Origin: Helicobacteraceae bacterium
GTDB taxonomy: Bacteria; Campylobacterota; Campylobacteria; Campylobacterales; SZUA-545
Direction: 5' to 3'
DNA: 14,627 bases
NCBI GenBank assembly: GCA_011390075.1
Contig: JAABTA010000004.1
Span: forward strand, 1-14,627
Shown: positions 1 to 7,027 of the stretch, one piece after another
Numbering within the stretch: the first letter of the stretch is position 1
How the letters are laid out: each line of letters begins with the position of its first letter
Made by a program: the position numbers and the translations under genes
Notes under the pieces: model-generated
What the model was told of the DNA's origin: nothing
Databases searched by the model: none
Seen by the model: the letters and a program-made list of their open reading frames with translations, nothing else

Positions 1-390
1 AACCTGCAAGAGGATAATAATCACACCAATCCCACTCATAAATCCCGAGGTCACAGGATAGGGAATATAGTGCACAAAACGCCCTATTTTTATAAACCCT
101 AAGCCAATTTGAATAACCCCAGCTAAAAACACAATGGTAAAGATAATAGCCACAGAATCAGAATAGAGAGCAAAAACAGAAGCAAATACTACGGTCATAG
201 GCCCTGTTGGCCCAGAGATCTGTGTTTTTGTCCCCCCAAGAATAGATGCAAAGAATCCCAAAATAATGGCACCATAAATACCAGCCATAGCTCCCATACC
301 GCTGGCAACACCAAAAGCAAGTGCTAAAGGAAGCGCAATAATCGCACTTGTTATCCCCGCCACAACATTTTTATAGATACTATCACCCAA
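1..390 (-). CDS. SulP-family anion transporter, N-terminal part (cut by window edge)
   Basis: The 130 visible residues are the beginning of an inner-membrane SulP permease, the family that carries sulfate, bicarbonate or other anions. The translation shows the typical first helices: a short cytoplasmic start (LGDSIYKNVVAGIT), then AIIALPLALAFGVASG, then the conserved GGTKTQISGPTGPM stretch near residues 56-69, followed by further hydrophobic helices. The start is a TTG at 390-388, chosen because AAGGAG (397-402) lies six bases upstream and no ATG fits. The gene begins 21 nt after the histidine-kinase stop, so it may be the last member of that operon. The C-terminal half of the membrane domain and any STAS domain lie outside the window. 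The transported anion cannot be told from this part; in sulfur-oxidising relatives bicarbonate or sulfate are both plausible. Confidence 0.88.
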   Translation of the reverse strand, partial: MGDSIYKNVVAGITSAIIALPLALAFGVASGMGAMAGIYGAIILGFFASILGGTKTQISGPTGPMTVVFASVFALYSDSVAIIFTIVFLAGVIQIGLGFIKIGRFVHYIPYPVTSGFMSGIGVIIILLQV

Positions 391-411
391 ATGCTACTCC
401 TTTGCTATGGA

Positions 412-1599
412 TTATAGCACAATTGTAAAAATATTTTCCCCGTTATTGTGGTGATACACAAGCTTATACTCGTGTCTATCTAAGATCTTTTTTACAATAC
501 TAAGCCCTAGACCAAATCCTTTTTTGTCTCTATTTATACTCTCTCTAGTAAAAGGCTGCAAGTAGTACTCTAGATCTTTATCGAGGCTTTTTCCTTTACT
601 GGCTACGACAATCTCTTGTTTTTGATAAGTGACCGCTATTGTTGCATCACTGCCATACTTGATTGCATTCTCAATCAAATTTTTAAGAGCGATGCTCAGA
701 TAGTAGAGATCTCCTGTGATTTTTTTGTCTTGATGAATAGTTAGGGCAATACGCTCTTCGTCCACAACCAAAGAGGAGACGCTCTCTAGAAAAAGTGTCT
801 CAAAGCTAAACGCCTCTTTTGCTAGCTCTTTGAAGCTAAGCTTTTTTATCTCTAGCACCTCTTCGGTAAGCCTATCTAATAAGGAGATATTTTTTTTCAT
901 CATCTCTTTTGTTTTAGACTCCTCTAGGTCTTCTAGGGAAAATTTTAGTTTAGCAATAGGGGTTTTAAGCTCATGACCAACATCTCTTAGAAGCTCCTCT
1001 TTTGTCTGAATAAGATCTTGAATTGTTTTTGCCATATGATTAAAAGAGTGGGCAAGCCTTGCTACCTCGTCATTGGAGCTTGTCTGTACTCTTGCAGAAA
1101 AATCTCCCTTTGAAAAATTCTCTATCTCTTTTGCTACTCGGTTAATAGGAGAGACAATCTTAAGCACAACAAAATAGATAAGCAATAAAATAGCCACAGC
1201 TCCAAGAAGAAGATACCCCAAAAACTTGTACTCTGCGCTATTTGTATCATCTTGAAGTTTAAAAAGAAACTGCTCGTCAAGGTAGTTGATCTCTAAAAAG
1301 TAGCTTAGAAGCTTTTCGTAGATGACAATCTCTCCAAAGGTGTGCTCTGTTTTGTAGATCTCTTTGGAAAAGGAGTACTCATCCTCTTTTATTGGTTGCA
1401 GGTTGTAGTGTGCATAGATCTTTTCTAAAGCACTGGCATCATACAAAGACTCTAAGATCTCTACAGAAGCCGAGATGAGATGCTCTTGTTTACTTTTATT
1501 GAGAGCATTTTCTAAAATATCCTCTGCAAATACAGCAATCGCAACCATAAGAGCAATACTTAAGGCAATAAGATAGGAGATTTTTGTGTTAATGCCCAT
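412..1599 (-). CDS. Membrane sensor histidine kinase (ArsS-like) of the cytochrome locus
   Basis: A 395-residue inner-membrane sensor kinase. Transmembrane helix 1 is at about residues 6-25, a roughly 100-residue periplasmic sensor region follows, helix 2 is at about 127-148, then a HAMP linker (150-200). The H-box is GHELKTP with the phosphorylated His at 209; the N-box is NLIENAIKY (307-315) and the G-box GFGLGLSIVKK (361-371). All catalytic boxes look intact. It follows the response regulator by two nucleotides, so the two are translationally coupled. The periplasmic domain shows no family I recognise. Architecture resembles the ArsS/CpxA-like kinases of Campylobacterota. Since the same operon carries a periplasmic LTxxQ protein and a periplasmic cytochrome, I infer it senses a periplasmic metal, redox or nitrosative signal; the actual ligand is unknown. 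Confidence 0.93.
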   Translation of the reverse strand: MGINTKISYLIALSIALMVAIAVFAEDILENALNKSKQEHLISASVEILESLYDASALEKIYAHYNLQPIKEDEYSFSKEIYKTEHTFGEIVIYEKLLSYFLEINYLDEQFLFKLQDDTNSAEYKFLGYLLLGAVAILLLIYFVVLKIVSPINRVAKEIENFSKGDFSARVQTSSNDEVARLAHSFNHMAKTIQDLIQTKEELLRDVGHELKTPIAKLKFSLEDLEESKTKEMMKKNISLLDRLTEEVLEIKKLSFKELAKEAFSFETLFLESVSSLVVDEERIALTIHQDKKITGDLYYLSIALKNLIENAIKYGSDATIAVTYQKQEIVVASKGKSLDKDLEYYLQPFTRESINRDKKGFGLGLSIVKKILDRHEYKLVYHHNNGENIFTIVL

Positions 1600-1601
1600 G
1601 G

Positions 1602-2270
1602 CTACCCAATAAACTTATAGCCAACACCCCAAATAGACTTAATATAATGAGGAATTTTACTATCATCACCAATTTTATATCTAATATTGCTAATGTGCAT
1701 ATCGACCGTTCTGTTTTTACTATTTGCATCTAACGAGGTGCCGTGGATAAGTTGCTCTCTAGAGACAATTTTTTCTCTATTTTTAATAAGTAGCATAAAG
1801 ATCTCTGACTCTACTTTGGTAAAATCGATGCTAAATCCATCAAACATAACCGATCTTCCACCATTTTGAATCAGAAAACCACAGATGCTCTCCTCCTCTT
1901 TTTTCACTCTTTTAAGCAGTGCCTCAATCCGCAATACTAGCTCTCTTGGCTCATACGGTTTGGCCAGATAGTCATCGGCTCCAATTTCGTATCCATAGAT
2001 CTTATTGCCAAGATCTCCCCTTGCACTAGAGATTATCACAGGAATATCTTTTGTCTCTTTAATGATCTTTAAAGCATCAAAGCCATCCATCTCTGGAAGC
2101 ATAAGATCTAAAATAACAAGATCTATCTCTTTGTGTTTTTGCAAGATATACTCGGTAGCAGATACAGGAGAAGCAAAAGCTATAACATCTGCGTTAAACT
2201 TTTTAAGATACTCCACAATTAAAGCGGACATATCCTCATCATCTTCAATGAGCACAATGCTTTTATTCAA
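1602..2270 (-). CDS. OmpR/PhoB-family response regulator
   Basis: A 222-residue DNA-binding response regulator. The receiver domain (about 1-120) has the acidic pocket at D10/D11, the phosphoacceptor D55 in LVILDLMLPEMDG, and the conserved Lys in YLAKPYEP (K104). The C-terminal winged helix-turn-helix (about 135-222) ends with the characteristic TVDMHISNIRYKIG and IKSIWGVGYKF. I chose TTG at 2270-2268 as the start: AGGAG lies seven bases upstream and the protein then begins LNKSIVLIEDDED, the normal length before beta-strand 1; a start nine codons earlier would add an untypical tail. The start overlaps the upstream LTxxQ gene by 8 nt, and the kinase follows by 2 nt. OmpR-type regulators usually bind direct repeats spaced 10-11 bp, which matches the repeats in the divergent region at 3105-3126; that assignment is inference. 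Confidence 0.95.
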   Translation of the reverse strand: MNKSIVLIEDDEDMSALIVEYLKKFNADVIAFASPVSATEYILQKHKEIDLVILDLMLPEMDGFDALKIIKETKDIPVIISSARGDLGNKIYGYEIGADDYLAKPYEPRELVLRIEALLKRVKKEEESICGFLIQNGGRSVMFDGFSIDFTKVESEIFMLLIKNREKIVSREQLIHGTSLDANSKNRTVDMHISNIRYKIGDDSKIPHYIKSIWGVGYKFIG

Positions 2271-2637
2271 TCTCCCACTCCTCCAAATCTTTTGCAAACT
2301 CTCTTCTTTGCTTTGGGCTTAAGATAGTGTGAACCTTTGCCAAGATCTCTGCCTCTATCCTTATGGCTTTATGGTAAAGATCGCTTTTTATCTCGATGAA
2401 GTCCTCTTTTTTAAAATCCTCATCCTTAAACATTTTTTCTAAGCGCTCTTCGAAATCTTCCTCATCCTCTTCGTGCTCTTTTCTCAATTTGTGATAGCTT
2501 TTAAAGAGATCTTTGAGCTGAGTGTTTTGTTCACTGCTAAGTTCTAGCTTTTTAAGATCTCTTGGGAAATGCCTATCATCATCTGCTTGAAGATTTACCC
2601 CAAACAAAAAAAGCCCTATAAATAAAATTTTTAACAA
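2263..2637 (-). CDS. Small periplasmic Spy/CpxP-like (LTxxQ-type) protein
   Basis: A 124-residue protein with a short signal peptide (LLKILFIGLFLFGVNLQA, cleavage near residue 18), followed by a wholly helical, highly charged region. Two LTxxQ-like sites are visible, LSSEQ (33-37) and LSPKQRREF (106-114), separated by a Glu/Asp/Lys-rich stretch (50-75), the layout of the Spy/CpxP/CnrR-type periplasmic chaperones and metal sensors. In other bacteria such proteins restrain a partner sensor kinase or anti-sigma factor; being encoded directly before the regulator/kinase pair suggests the same here. The start is TTG at 2637, immediately after the stop of the cytochrome gene (no gap), with AAGG eight bases upstream; it overlaps the response regulator by 8 nt. 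The acidic patch and the DDDRH after the signal peptide might bind metal, but no known metal site is evident. Confidence 0.78.
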   Translation of the reverse strand: MLKILFIGLFLFGVNLQADDDRHFPRDLKKLELSSEQNTQLKDLFKSYHKLRKEHEEDEEDFEERLEKMFKDEDFKKEDFIEIKSDLYHKAIRIEAEILAKVHTILSPKQRREFAKDLEEWEIE

Positions 2638-3045
2638 CTACCGTGCCTTACTCAACATATAAACCAAAACATCCCCTTGTTCTTTAGGTGTTCCAAGTCT
2701 ATTATAAACATCTTTAAAATTCCTTCTAAGCCACTTTTGCACATTGCGCACATCCGTCATTGCCTCGGGATTGGTTTTTCTTGAGAGTGGCTCTATAGCC
2801 TTTCCTGTAAAAAAGTGCTCTCCTTTTTGTGTAAAATCACTGGTATGGCAACTGACACACGAGATCTTTTTCCCTTTTTTGCCAATATGTTCTGTTGTAA
2901 AGATCTGCTCTCCTCTTTGAACAGAAAAACCTTGAAAACTGCTCTGCTTTTTTTGCACCTCTTGCTCTAGACTCTTTACAAACTCATCAATCGGCTCTGC
3001 AAAAAGCGCCGATACAAATACAACTACTCCAAAAAATAATTTCAT
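2638..3045 (-). CDS. SHP-like monoheme cytochrome c (DUF1924 family)
   Basis: A 135-residue periplasmic cytochrome with a signal peptide (residues 1-16, ending ALFA) and one heme site CVSCH (63-67). The region after the heme, HTSDFTQKGEHFFTGKAIEPLSR, and the C-terminal KWLRRNFKDVYNRLGTPKEQGDVL match the sphaeroides heme protein (SHP) family, in which the heme iron is bound by the CXXCH His and, unusually, by an Asn in the GRN motif; N109 in WLRRN is the equivalent here. SHP binds O2 and NO and takes electrons from a diheme cytochrome (DHC), which this locus also encodes at 4190-4723. The two cysteines that form a disulfide next to the Asn in Rhodobacter SHP are absent here (F110 and G118, from memory of that sequence). 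The ATG at 3045 is preferred over an in-frame GTG at 3054, because AGGTGG sits five bases before the ATG. It is the first gene of the leftward operon. Confidence 0.85.
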   Translation of the reverse strand: MKLFFGVVVFVSALFAEPIDEFVKSLEQEVQKKQSSFQGFSVQRGEQIFTTEHIGKKGKKISCVSCHTSDFTQKGEHFFTGKAIEPLSRKTNPEAMTDVRNVQKWLRRNFKDVYNRLGTPKEQGDVLVYMLSKAR

Positions 3046-3104
3046 TTTAACCACCTTTGTTTTTTAACTATTATCCAAGATAAACATCAAAAACAGAAAT
3101 AGAT

Positions 3105-3126
3105 ATTCTTGACAAATTCTTGACAC
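3105..3126. promoter_or_regulatory. Tandem direct repeat, candidate response-regulator operator
   Basis: ATTCTTGACAA (3105-3115) is followed at once by ATTCTTGACAC (3116-3126), giving a centre-to-centre distance of 11 bp, about one helical turn. This is the usual geometry of OmpR-family sites. The pair lies in the 149-nt divergent region between the SHP operon (leftward, which contains an OmpR-type regulator) and the cytochrome b/DHC operon (rightward). A further CTTGACA occurs at 3156-3162. The TTGACA cores also resemble -35 boxes, but no -10 box stands at 16-18 nt from either tandem copy. Confidence 0.55.
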
Positions 3127-3139
3127 AATAGGTTTCAAG

Positions 3140-3166
3140 AAAGTGTCAATTCGCTCTTGACACTTT
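3140..3166. promoter_or_regulatory. Perfect 10-bp inverted repeat, candidate operator
   Basis: AAAGTGTCAA (3140-3149) and TTGACACTTT (3157-3166) are perfect inverted copies around a 7-nt spacer TTCGCTC. The element ends about 28 nt before the cytochrome b start codon (3195) and 17 nt before its AAGGAG (3184-3189). It therefore probably overlaps the rightward promoter; TTTAAT (3164-3169) is a weak -10 candidate. It contains the same TTGACA core as the tandem repeats just upstream. A dimeric regulator site is more likely than a terminator because there is no long T-run and the two flanking operons are divergent. Formation of a leader-RNA hairpin is the alternative. Confidence 0.5.
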
Positions 3167-3194
3167 AATACTACAATACTCCCAAGGAGAAAAA

Positions 3195-3728
3195 ATGAGA
3201 GTTTGGAGCAAGAGATTTATTCTATTTCATTGGCTACTTGTAAGCACTATTGTGCTGGGGTATCTCTCTATTGAGTTAGGATTTGAGGAGTTGCATTTTC
3301 TTATTGGCTACGCACTTGTAGCGCCTCTTGTGCTTCGCTTGTATCTTTTCATCTTTGGTAACACCTATGAAAGACTCTCTGCTTTTGCAGTGATCAAAGA
3401 TTTTACAAAATATCTCAAAAACAAAGAGAGCTATATTGGACACAATCCACTCGCTAGTCTCGTGATGGCTTGTATGCTTATGACTATCTCTATTCTCTTT
3501 CTCTCAGGGCTACTTCTTGAGAGTTTTTTAGAGTTTCAAGGCCTTTTTGTCTCTTTAGCTCTAGAAGTTTCCAAAGAGACAACAGCGTTTATAAAAAATG
3601 TTCATGCCTACTCCTTTAATCTTTTGCTCTTGTTTATAGCTTTGCACCTAGCAGGGCTAGGGCTCTCATACAAAGAAGATAAAACCAAACATATACAATC
3701 AATTTTTACAGGGAGAAAAAATGCGTAA
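3195..3728 (+). CDS. b561-type cytochrome b, first of two
   Basis: A 177-residue inner-membrane protein of the bacterial/Ni-Fe-hydrogenase-type cytochrome b561 family. Four hydrophobic helices are visible (about 9-27, 32-54, 87-112, 133-156). Histidines in the expected places can bind two hemes: H12 (FHW), H34 (LHF), H83 (GHNP), H137 (VHAYS) and H151 (LHLAG). Such proteins move electrons between the quinone pool and periplasmic cytochromes. In SHP/DHC loci a cytochrome b is the presumed quinol-side partner of the diheme cytochrome, which is encoded two genes downstream. The ATG at 3195 has AAGGAG five bases upstream. It heads the rightward operon and its 3' end overlaps the next gene by 8 nt. 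At 177 residues it is typical for the minimal b561 fold. Confidence 0.9.
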   Translation: MRVWSKRFILFHWLLVSTIVLGYLSIELGFEELHFLIGYALVAPLVLRLYLFIFGNTYERLSAFAVIKDFTKYLKNKESYIGHNPLASLVMACMLMTISILFLSGLLLESFLEFQGLFVSLALEVSKETTAFIKNVHAYSFNLLLLFIALHLAGLGLSYKEDKTKHIQSIFTGRKNA

Positions 3729-4179
3729 TATAGTACAAATAGTTACTGCTTTGGTGCTTTTAGCTTTTCCTCTATTAGCCAATGAAAAAGAGATAGAAGA
3801 GCAAATTCTCAATCCTCCAGCATCATTTACAGAAAATGATCTCCATCAATATCTGGGATTTGGTGCCGTGGCAACGGGCATTTTAGCTGGCACTCTCTAT
3901 CGTCCAAATAGTGGCACAGACTATGAGACTCACGAAAAGATGGCAAATTTAGCCACTGCTCTAGCAGTAGGTGCTGTGGGCACTGGATTGTACTCTCATC
4001 TTGATGACTTAAATGTAGATTTTGGCTGGCGAGATCCAGACAACCAACACATTTTTTTAGGTGGGCTAGGAGCCCTTTTAATGGCGTACTCCATTGCCGA
4101 AGCTCCAGATGGCGGCCACGCAGATGCTGGCATGGCTGGGGTTGGTCTAATGGCTATCTCCATAAAACTCACTTGGTAA
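3721..4179 (+). CDS. Unrecognised four-helix membrane protein with a His at the start of each helix
   Basis: A 152-residue protein I do not recognise by name. It has an N-terminal signal-like segment (5-20, ending LLANE), then four hydrophobic segments: about 44-60, 74-91, 111-126 and 136-149. Each is preceded by a histidine: H42 (LHQYLGFG), H71 (THEKMANLA), H110 (QHIFLGGLG) and H133 (GGHADAGMAG); H93 follows the second helix (YSHLDD). The helices are rich in Gly and Ala and have almost no charge. This layout, with periodic GLG/GVG, would suit a small heme-b or quinone-binding four-helix bundle, a b561-like redox protein reached from the periplasmic side, but no heme-binding family is certain. 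It overlaps cytochrome b by 8 nt, with GGGAG before its ATG, and lies 10 nt before the diheme cytochrome, so it is almost certainly part of the same electron route. Confidence 0.82.
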   Translation: MRNIVQIVTALVLLAFPLLANEKEIEEQILNPPASFTENDLHQYLGFGAVATGILAGTLYRPNSGTDYETHEKMANLATALAVGAVGTGLYSHLDDLNVDFGWRDPDNQHIFLGGLGALLMAYSIAEAPDGGHADAGMAGVGLMAISIKLTW

Positions 4180-4189
4180 AGGATAACAA

Positions 4190-4723
4190 ATGCGAAAAGT
4201 AATTTTTTTAGTAGTAGCAATCTCTTTTTTGATTGCTGATGATGATGGAGGTTTTTTTGATCTGTTTGAAAGAAAAAAAGGTGTAGAGCCTATTAAAAAC
4301 GAGCTCTATAGTAATGAGTGTGGAAGTTGCCATTTTGCCTATCAGCCAGGGCTCCTGCCTAAGAGGTCTTGGAGAAAAATGATGCAACCACAAGAACTAG
4401 AAGATCACTTTGGTGATGACGCTTGGCTTCCTGAGGATATTAGGCTAGAAGTAGAGCGAATTTTACTAGAAAAAAGTGCTGATACCTCGAGCTACAAGCG
4501 ATCCAAAAAAATTATGGCATCCATAAGAGAGAGCGAGGCTCCTTTGCGTATAAGCAGAACAAGGTATCTAGATAGAAAACATGATGAGATCCCCAAAAGA
4601 CTCGTTGTACAAGAAGAGGTCAAATCCTTTAGCCACTGCGCAAAATGCCATACGGAAGCAGAAAAAGGGATATATGATGATGACGATGTCGATATTCCAA
4701 ACTATGGTAGATGGGACGACTAG
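4190..4723 (+). CDS. DHC-family diheme cytochrome c
   Basis: A 177-residue periplasmic cytochrome with a signal peptide (1-16, ISFLIA then DDDGG) and two heme sites, CGSCH (44-48) and CAKCH (150-154). The first is followed by FAYQPGLLPKRSWRKMM, a hallmark of the dihaem cytochrome c (DHC) family, with HFGDD (H73) further on. The C-terminal half has SHCAKCH and NYGRW. Bis-histidine ligation is expected; H73, H131 and H149 are candidate distal ligands. In photosynthetic and other proteobacteria DHC passes electrons to SHP, and an SHP-like protein is encoded in the divergent operon. AAAGGA lies about seven bases before the ATG. The gene begins 10 nt after the four-helix protein and overlaps the HD-GYP gene by 13 nt if that gene starts at 4711. 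Confidence 0.9.
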   Translation: MRKVIFLVVAISFLIADDDGGFFDLFERKKGVEPIKNELYSNECGSCHFAYQPGLLPKRSWRKMMQPQELEDHFGDDAWLPEDIRLEVERILLEKSADTSSYKRSKKIMASIRESEAPLRISRTRYLDRKHDEIPKRLVVQEEVKSFSHCAKCHTEAEKGIYDDDDVDIPNYGRWDD

Positions 4724-6315
4724 CACAGATGGGCATAAAAAGAAGCGTTACACTCAGTTTCATAGCCATTACTATTTTGACTATACTTATAGCCACCATC
4801 AATCTTGTCTCTTTGTATAAAATCAAAGAGAATCAAATTTCCCAACAAGATATCTATAAATTGGTCTCTATGCAAGAGAGCATGAATACTCTCTTGCAAG
4901 ATCTTGTGGATACAACAGATAAAACCTCACTCGAAACAATTAAAAAAGATTTTAATACCTATGAAGAGAGCTTTGAAGCCATCCGTGAAAAACTTACTAT
5001 TGATGACAAAGATGATTTTTTAGATCTTTTTATAGGTGATATTCATCATGATAGAGTTGTAACGCAACTTATGAACACTCTTTTCTCCCACGAAAAAGAG
5101 ATAGAGGATTTTTTTGAGGAGATCTACAATCTGCAATTAGAGAGAATTGATCTAGTCAAGCGCTTTCAGGAAAGATACCCACAAGAGAGCAGACTAAGAA
5201 ATACTATAGAAGAGCGGGTCTATGCAAAAAACTCTAAAGAGCTTCTAAAAATCTTTAGTAATATTAAATACTACAGCAAAGAAGCGCTGTTTCAGCACCG
5301 CAACAAAGAGTATGTAGATAAATGGGTTGCATTTGCAAAAGAACTTCATAACTACTCTATCAGTAATATTGATGCATATATCCAAATAGCTTCAGAGCTT
5401 GGAGGGTATGTTCTGCAAATAGAAACAATCAAAACCCAAGAGTCCACTTTGCAAGCAAATACCAATGAGATCTTAAAAGAGAATAGAGAGATCAGCAAAC
5501 AGCAAGAGAGTAGAATTGAAAAGCTAGTAGAAGAGTTTATTAGCAAAACGAATCTTCTTATAGGCACAACTCTTCTAGTTACCATTAGCTTTATTACCCT
5601 TTTATCTTTAAAGGTCAGCAGAAATGTTGGGCTTAGTTTTAATGAGATTGAACACAAAGTTTTAGAAAAAACCGAAGAGATAACTCTTTTAAATGCAGAG
5701 ATAGAAGAGACGCAAAAAGAGGTTGTTTTTACTATGGGGGCTATTGGAGAGAGCCGTTCAAAAGAGACAGGCAACCATGTCAAAAGAGTGGCAGAATACT
5801 CTTACCTCTTAGCAAAACTCTACGGCCTTAGCGAAAGAGAAGCCGAGGTCTTAAAACAAGCAAGCCCAATGCATGACATTGGAAAAGTTGCCATTCCTGA
5901 TGCAGTCCTCAACAAACCAGGGCGTTTTAACCAAGAGGAGAGAGCCATTATGGACACCCACGCCAAGCTAGGGTTTGATATGCTCAAACACTCCAATAGA
6001 GAGCTTTTAAAAACTGCTGCTATTGTTGCTTACGAACACCACGAAAGATGGGACAAAAAAGGCTACCCAAGGAAATTGGCACAAAATGATATTCATATCT
6101 ACGGAAGAATTACCGCCATTGCCGATGTATTTGACGCTTTGGGAAGTGATAGGGTCTATAAAAAGGCTTGGAGCGATGTGAAGATCTTTGCTCTTTTTAA
6201 AGAGGAGCGAGGCAAACAGTTTGATCCAGAGCTTATAGATCTCTTTTTTAAGAACTTAGATGAGTTTTTAAAAGTGAGAGAGAAGTTTGCAGATCTTAAA
6301 ATAGATAAAGGTTAA
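4711..6315 (+). CDS. Membrane-bound HD-GYP protein (probable c-di-GMP phosphodiesterase)
   Basis: A 534-residue inner-membrane protein. Helix 1 is at about 12-35 and helix 2 at 282-300; between them is a mostly helical periplasmic sensor region of about 245 residues. A coiled coil (about 305-345) leads to the HD-GYP domain. All metal-site and signature residues are visible: H356, HDIGK (388-392), H417, HH (443-444), D472 in ADVFDAL, the GYP motif (451-453) in HHERWDKKGYP, and SDRVYKKAW. It should therefore hydrolyse cyclic di-GMP. The G before the motif (DGxGYP in most members) is K here. ATG 4711 overlaps the DHC stop; ATG 4729 (MGIKRS) is an equally possible start and neither has a good ribosome site, so translation is probably coupled. 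Its place between cytochrome genes suggests its sensor reads the state of this redox system. Confidence 0.9.
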   Translation: MGRLAQMGIKRSVTLSFIAITILTILIATINLVSLYKIKENQISQQDIYKLVSMQESMNTLLQDLVDTTDKTSLETIKKDFNTYEESFEAIREKLTIDDKDDFLDLFIGDIHHDRVVTQLMNTLFSHEKEIEDFFEEIYNLQLERIDLVKRFQERYPQESRLRNTIEERVYAKNSKELLKIFSNIKYYSKEALFQHRNKEYVDKWVAFAKELHNYSISNIDAYIQIASELGGYVLQIETIKTQESTLQANTNEILKENREISKQQESRIEKLVEEFISKTNLLIGTTLLVTISFITLLSLKVSRNVGLSFNEIEHKVLEKTEEITLLNAEIEETQKEVVFTMGAIGESRSKETGNHVKRVAEYSYLLAKLYGLSEREAEVLKQASPMHDIGKVAIPDAVLNKPGRFNQEERAIMDTHAKLGFDMLKHSNRELLKTAAIVAYEHHERWDKKGYPRKLAQNDIHIYGRITAIADVFDALGSDRVYKKAWSDVKIFALFKEERGKQFDPELIDLFFKNLDEFLKVREKFADLKIDKG

Positions 6316-7001
6316 TGATGCAAAAAAAAGCGTATATTTGGGATTTGTCCATTCGAATTTTTCATTGGGTATTTGCACTTGGTTATGCTGTCTCTATGCT
6401 GATAGCTACAACTATAGATGATGATGGGGCTCTTTTTGATTATCACGCCCTTATTGGCTTTATGCTTTTAGGTGTAGTTTTTCTGAGGGTTCTTTATGGT
6501 TTTATTGGCACAAAGCACGCAAGGTTTCTTTATTTTAACTTCTCTTTAAGAGATCTTGGAGCCTATCTTTTTCCATTTGCAACAGATACAAAAAAGAGTT
6601 TCCCAGGGCACAATCCTGCCTCTTCTTACGGCACTATTTTAATGCTTGTGCTTGTTGGGCTCATTGGCATTACAGGAATTTTAGCAGGAGAGGATATAGA
6701 TTTTGCCGAAGATCTCCATGAGTTTTTTGCCTTTACAATGCTAGGGCTTGTTGTGGTGCACATTTTGGGGGTTATTGTGTACTCTTTACGACACAGAGAA
6801 AATCTCTCTCAAAGTATGGTTGATGGATATAAAAACATTGATGAAGACAAAGAGGCAACACAGTCAAAAGGATATATTCCAGCAGCTATTTTTGTTATAT
6901 GCACTCTTTTTTGGACACTTGGCTTGACTTTTGGGTATGATTCCAGAGAAAGAAGTGTAGAGATCCCTTTCATTTCTATAGAGATAAGTTTAAAAGATTA
7001 G
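6315..7001 (+). CDS. b561-type cytochrome b, second copy, with extra C-terminal helix
   Basis: A 228-residue inner-membrane cytochrome b561-family protein. Four core helices are at about 13-32, 44-64, 105-124 and 136-157, and a fifth helix is added at 188-207. Histidines that can bind the two hemes are H17 (FHW), H44 (YHALIG), H99 (GHNPASS), H135 (LHEFF) and H149 (VHILG). The GHNP segment and overall plan are shared with the 177-residue protein at 3195-3728, so the locus has two paralogous cytochromes b. The DDDG stretch (35-38) is periplasmic or loop. The first ATG overlaps the HD-GYP stop (TAATG); the next ATG at 6318 has a better distance to AAGG (6308-6311) and may be the real start. The gene ends the operon; its stop is inside the terminator hairpin. 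Its likely partner could be the DHC or the cytochrome c encoded just downstream on the other strand. Confidence 0.9.
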   Translation: MMQKKAYIWDLSIRIFHWVFALGYAVSMLIATTIDDDGALFDYHALIGFMLLGVVFLRVLYGFIGTKHARFLYFNFSLRDLGAYLFPFATDTKKSFPGHNPASSYGTILMLVLVGLIGITGILAGEDIDFAEDLHEFFAFTMLGLVVVHILGVIVYSLRHRENLSQSMVDGYKNIDEDKEATQSKGYIPAAIFVICTLFWTLGLTFGYDSRERSVEIPFISIEISLKD

Positions 7002-7019
7002 GCTTTATAAGCCTAATCT
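6995..7019. terminator. Hairpin terminator between convergent genes
   Basis: AGATTAGGCTT (6995-7005) and AAGCCTAATCT (7009-7019) form a perfect 11-bp stem with a 3-nt loop. The left arm contains the TAG stop of the second cytochrome b. On the minus strand the stem is followed by TTTTAAACTT, on the plus strand by a weaker T-rich stretch ending TACTTTTT. It lies between convergent operons and can serve both, with the better T-run for leftward transcription from the cytochrome c gene. Confidence 0.75.
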
Positions 7020-7027
7020 AGATTCAA

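Noticed and set aside
2005..2322. Open frame of about 105 codons on the plus strand over the response-regulator gene.
   Set aside because: It is the antisense of a clearly conserved gene, with no ribosome site and no recognisable protein features.
3157..3177. TTGACA (3157-3162) with TACAAT (3172-3177) as the promoter of the rightward operon.
   Set aside because: The spacer is only 9 nt and a start from TACAAT would fall in the ribosome site AAGGAG. The TTGACA is better explained as part of the inverted repeat.
5352..5783. Open frame of about 143 codons on the minus strand inside the HD-GYP gene.
   Set aside because: Shadow of the coiled-coil coding sequence; low-complexity Ser/Leu-rich translation and no start signal.
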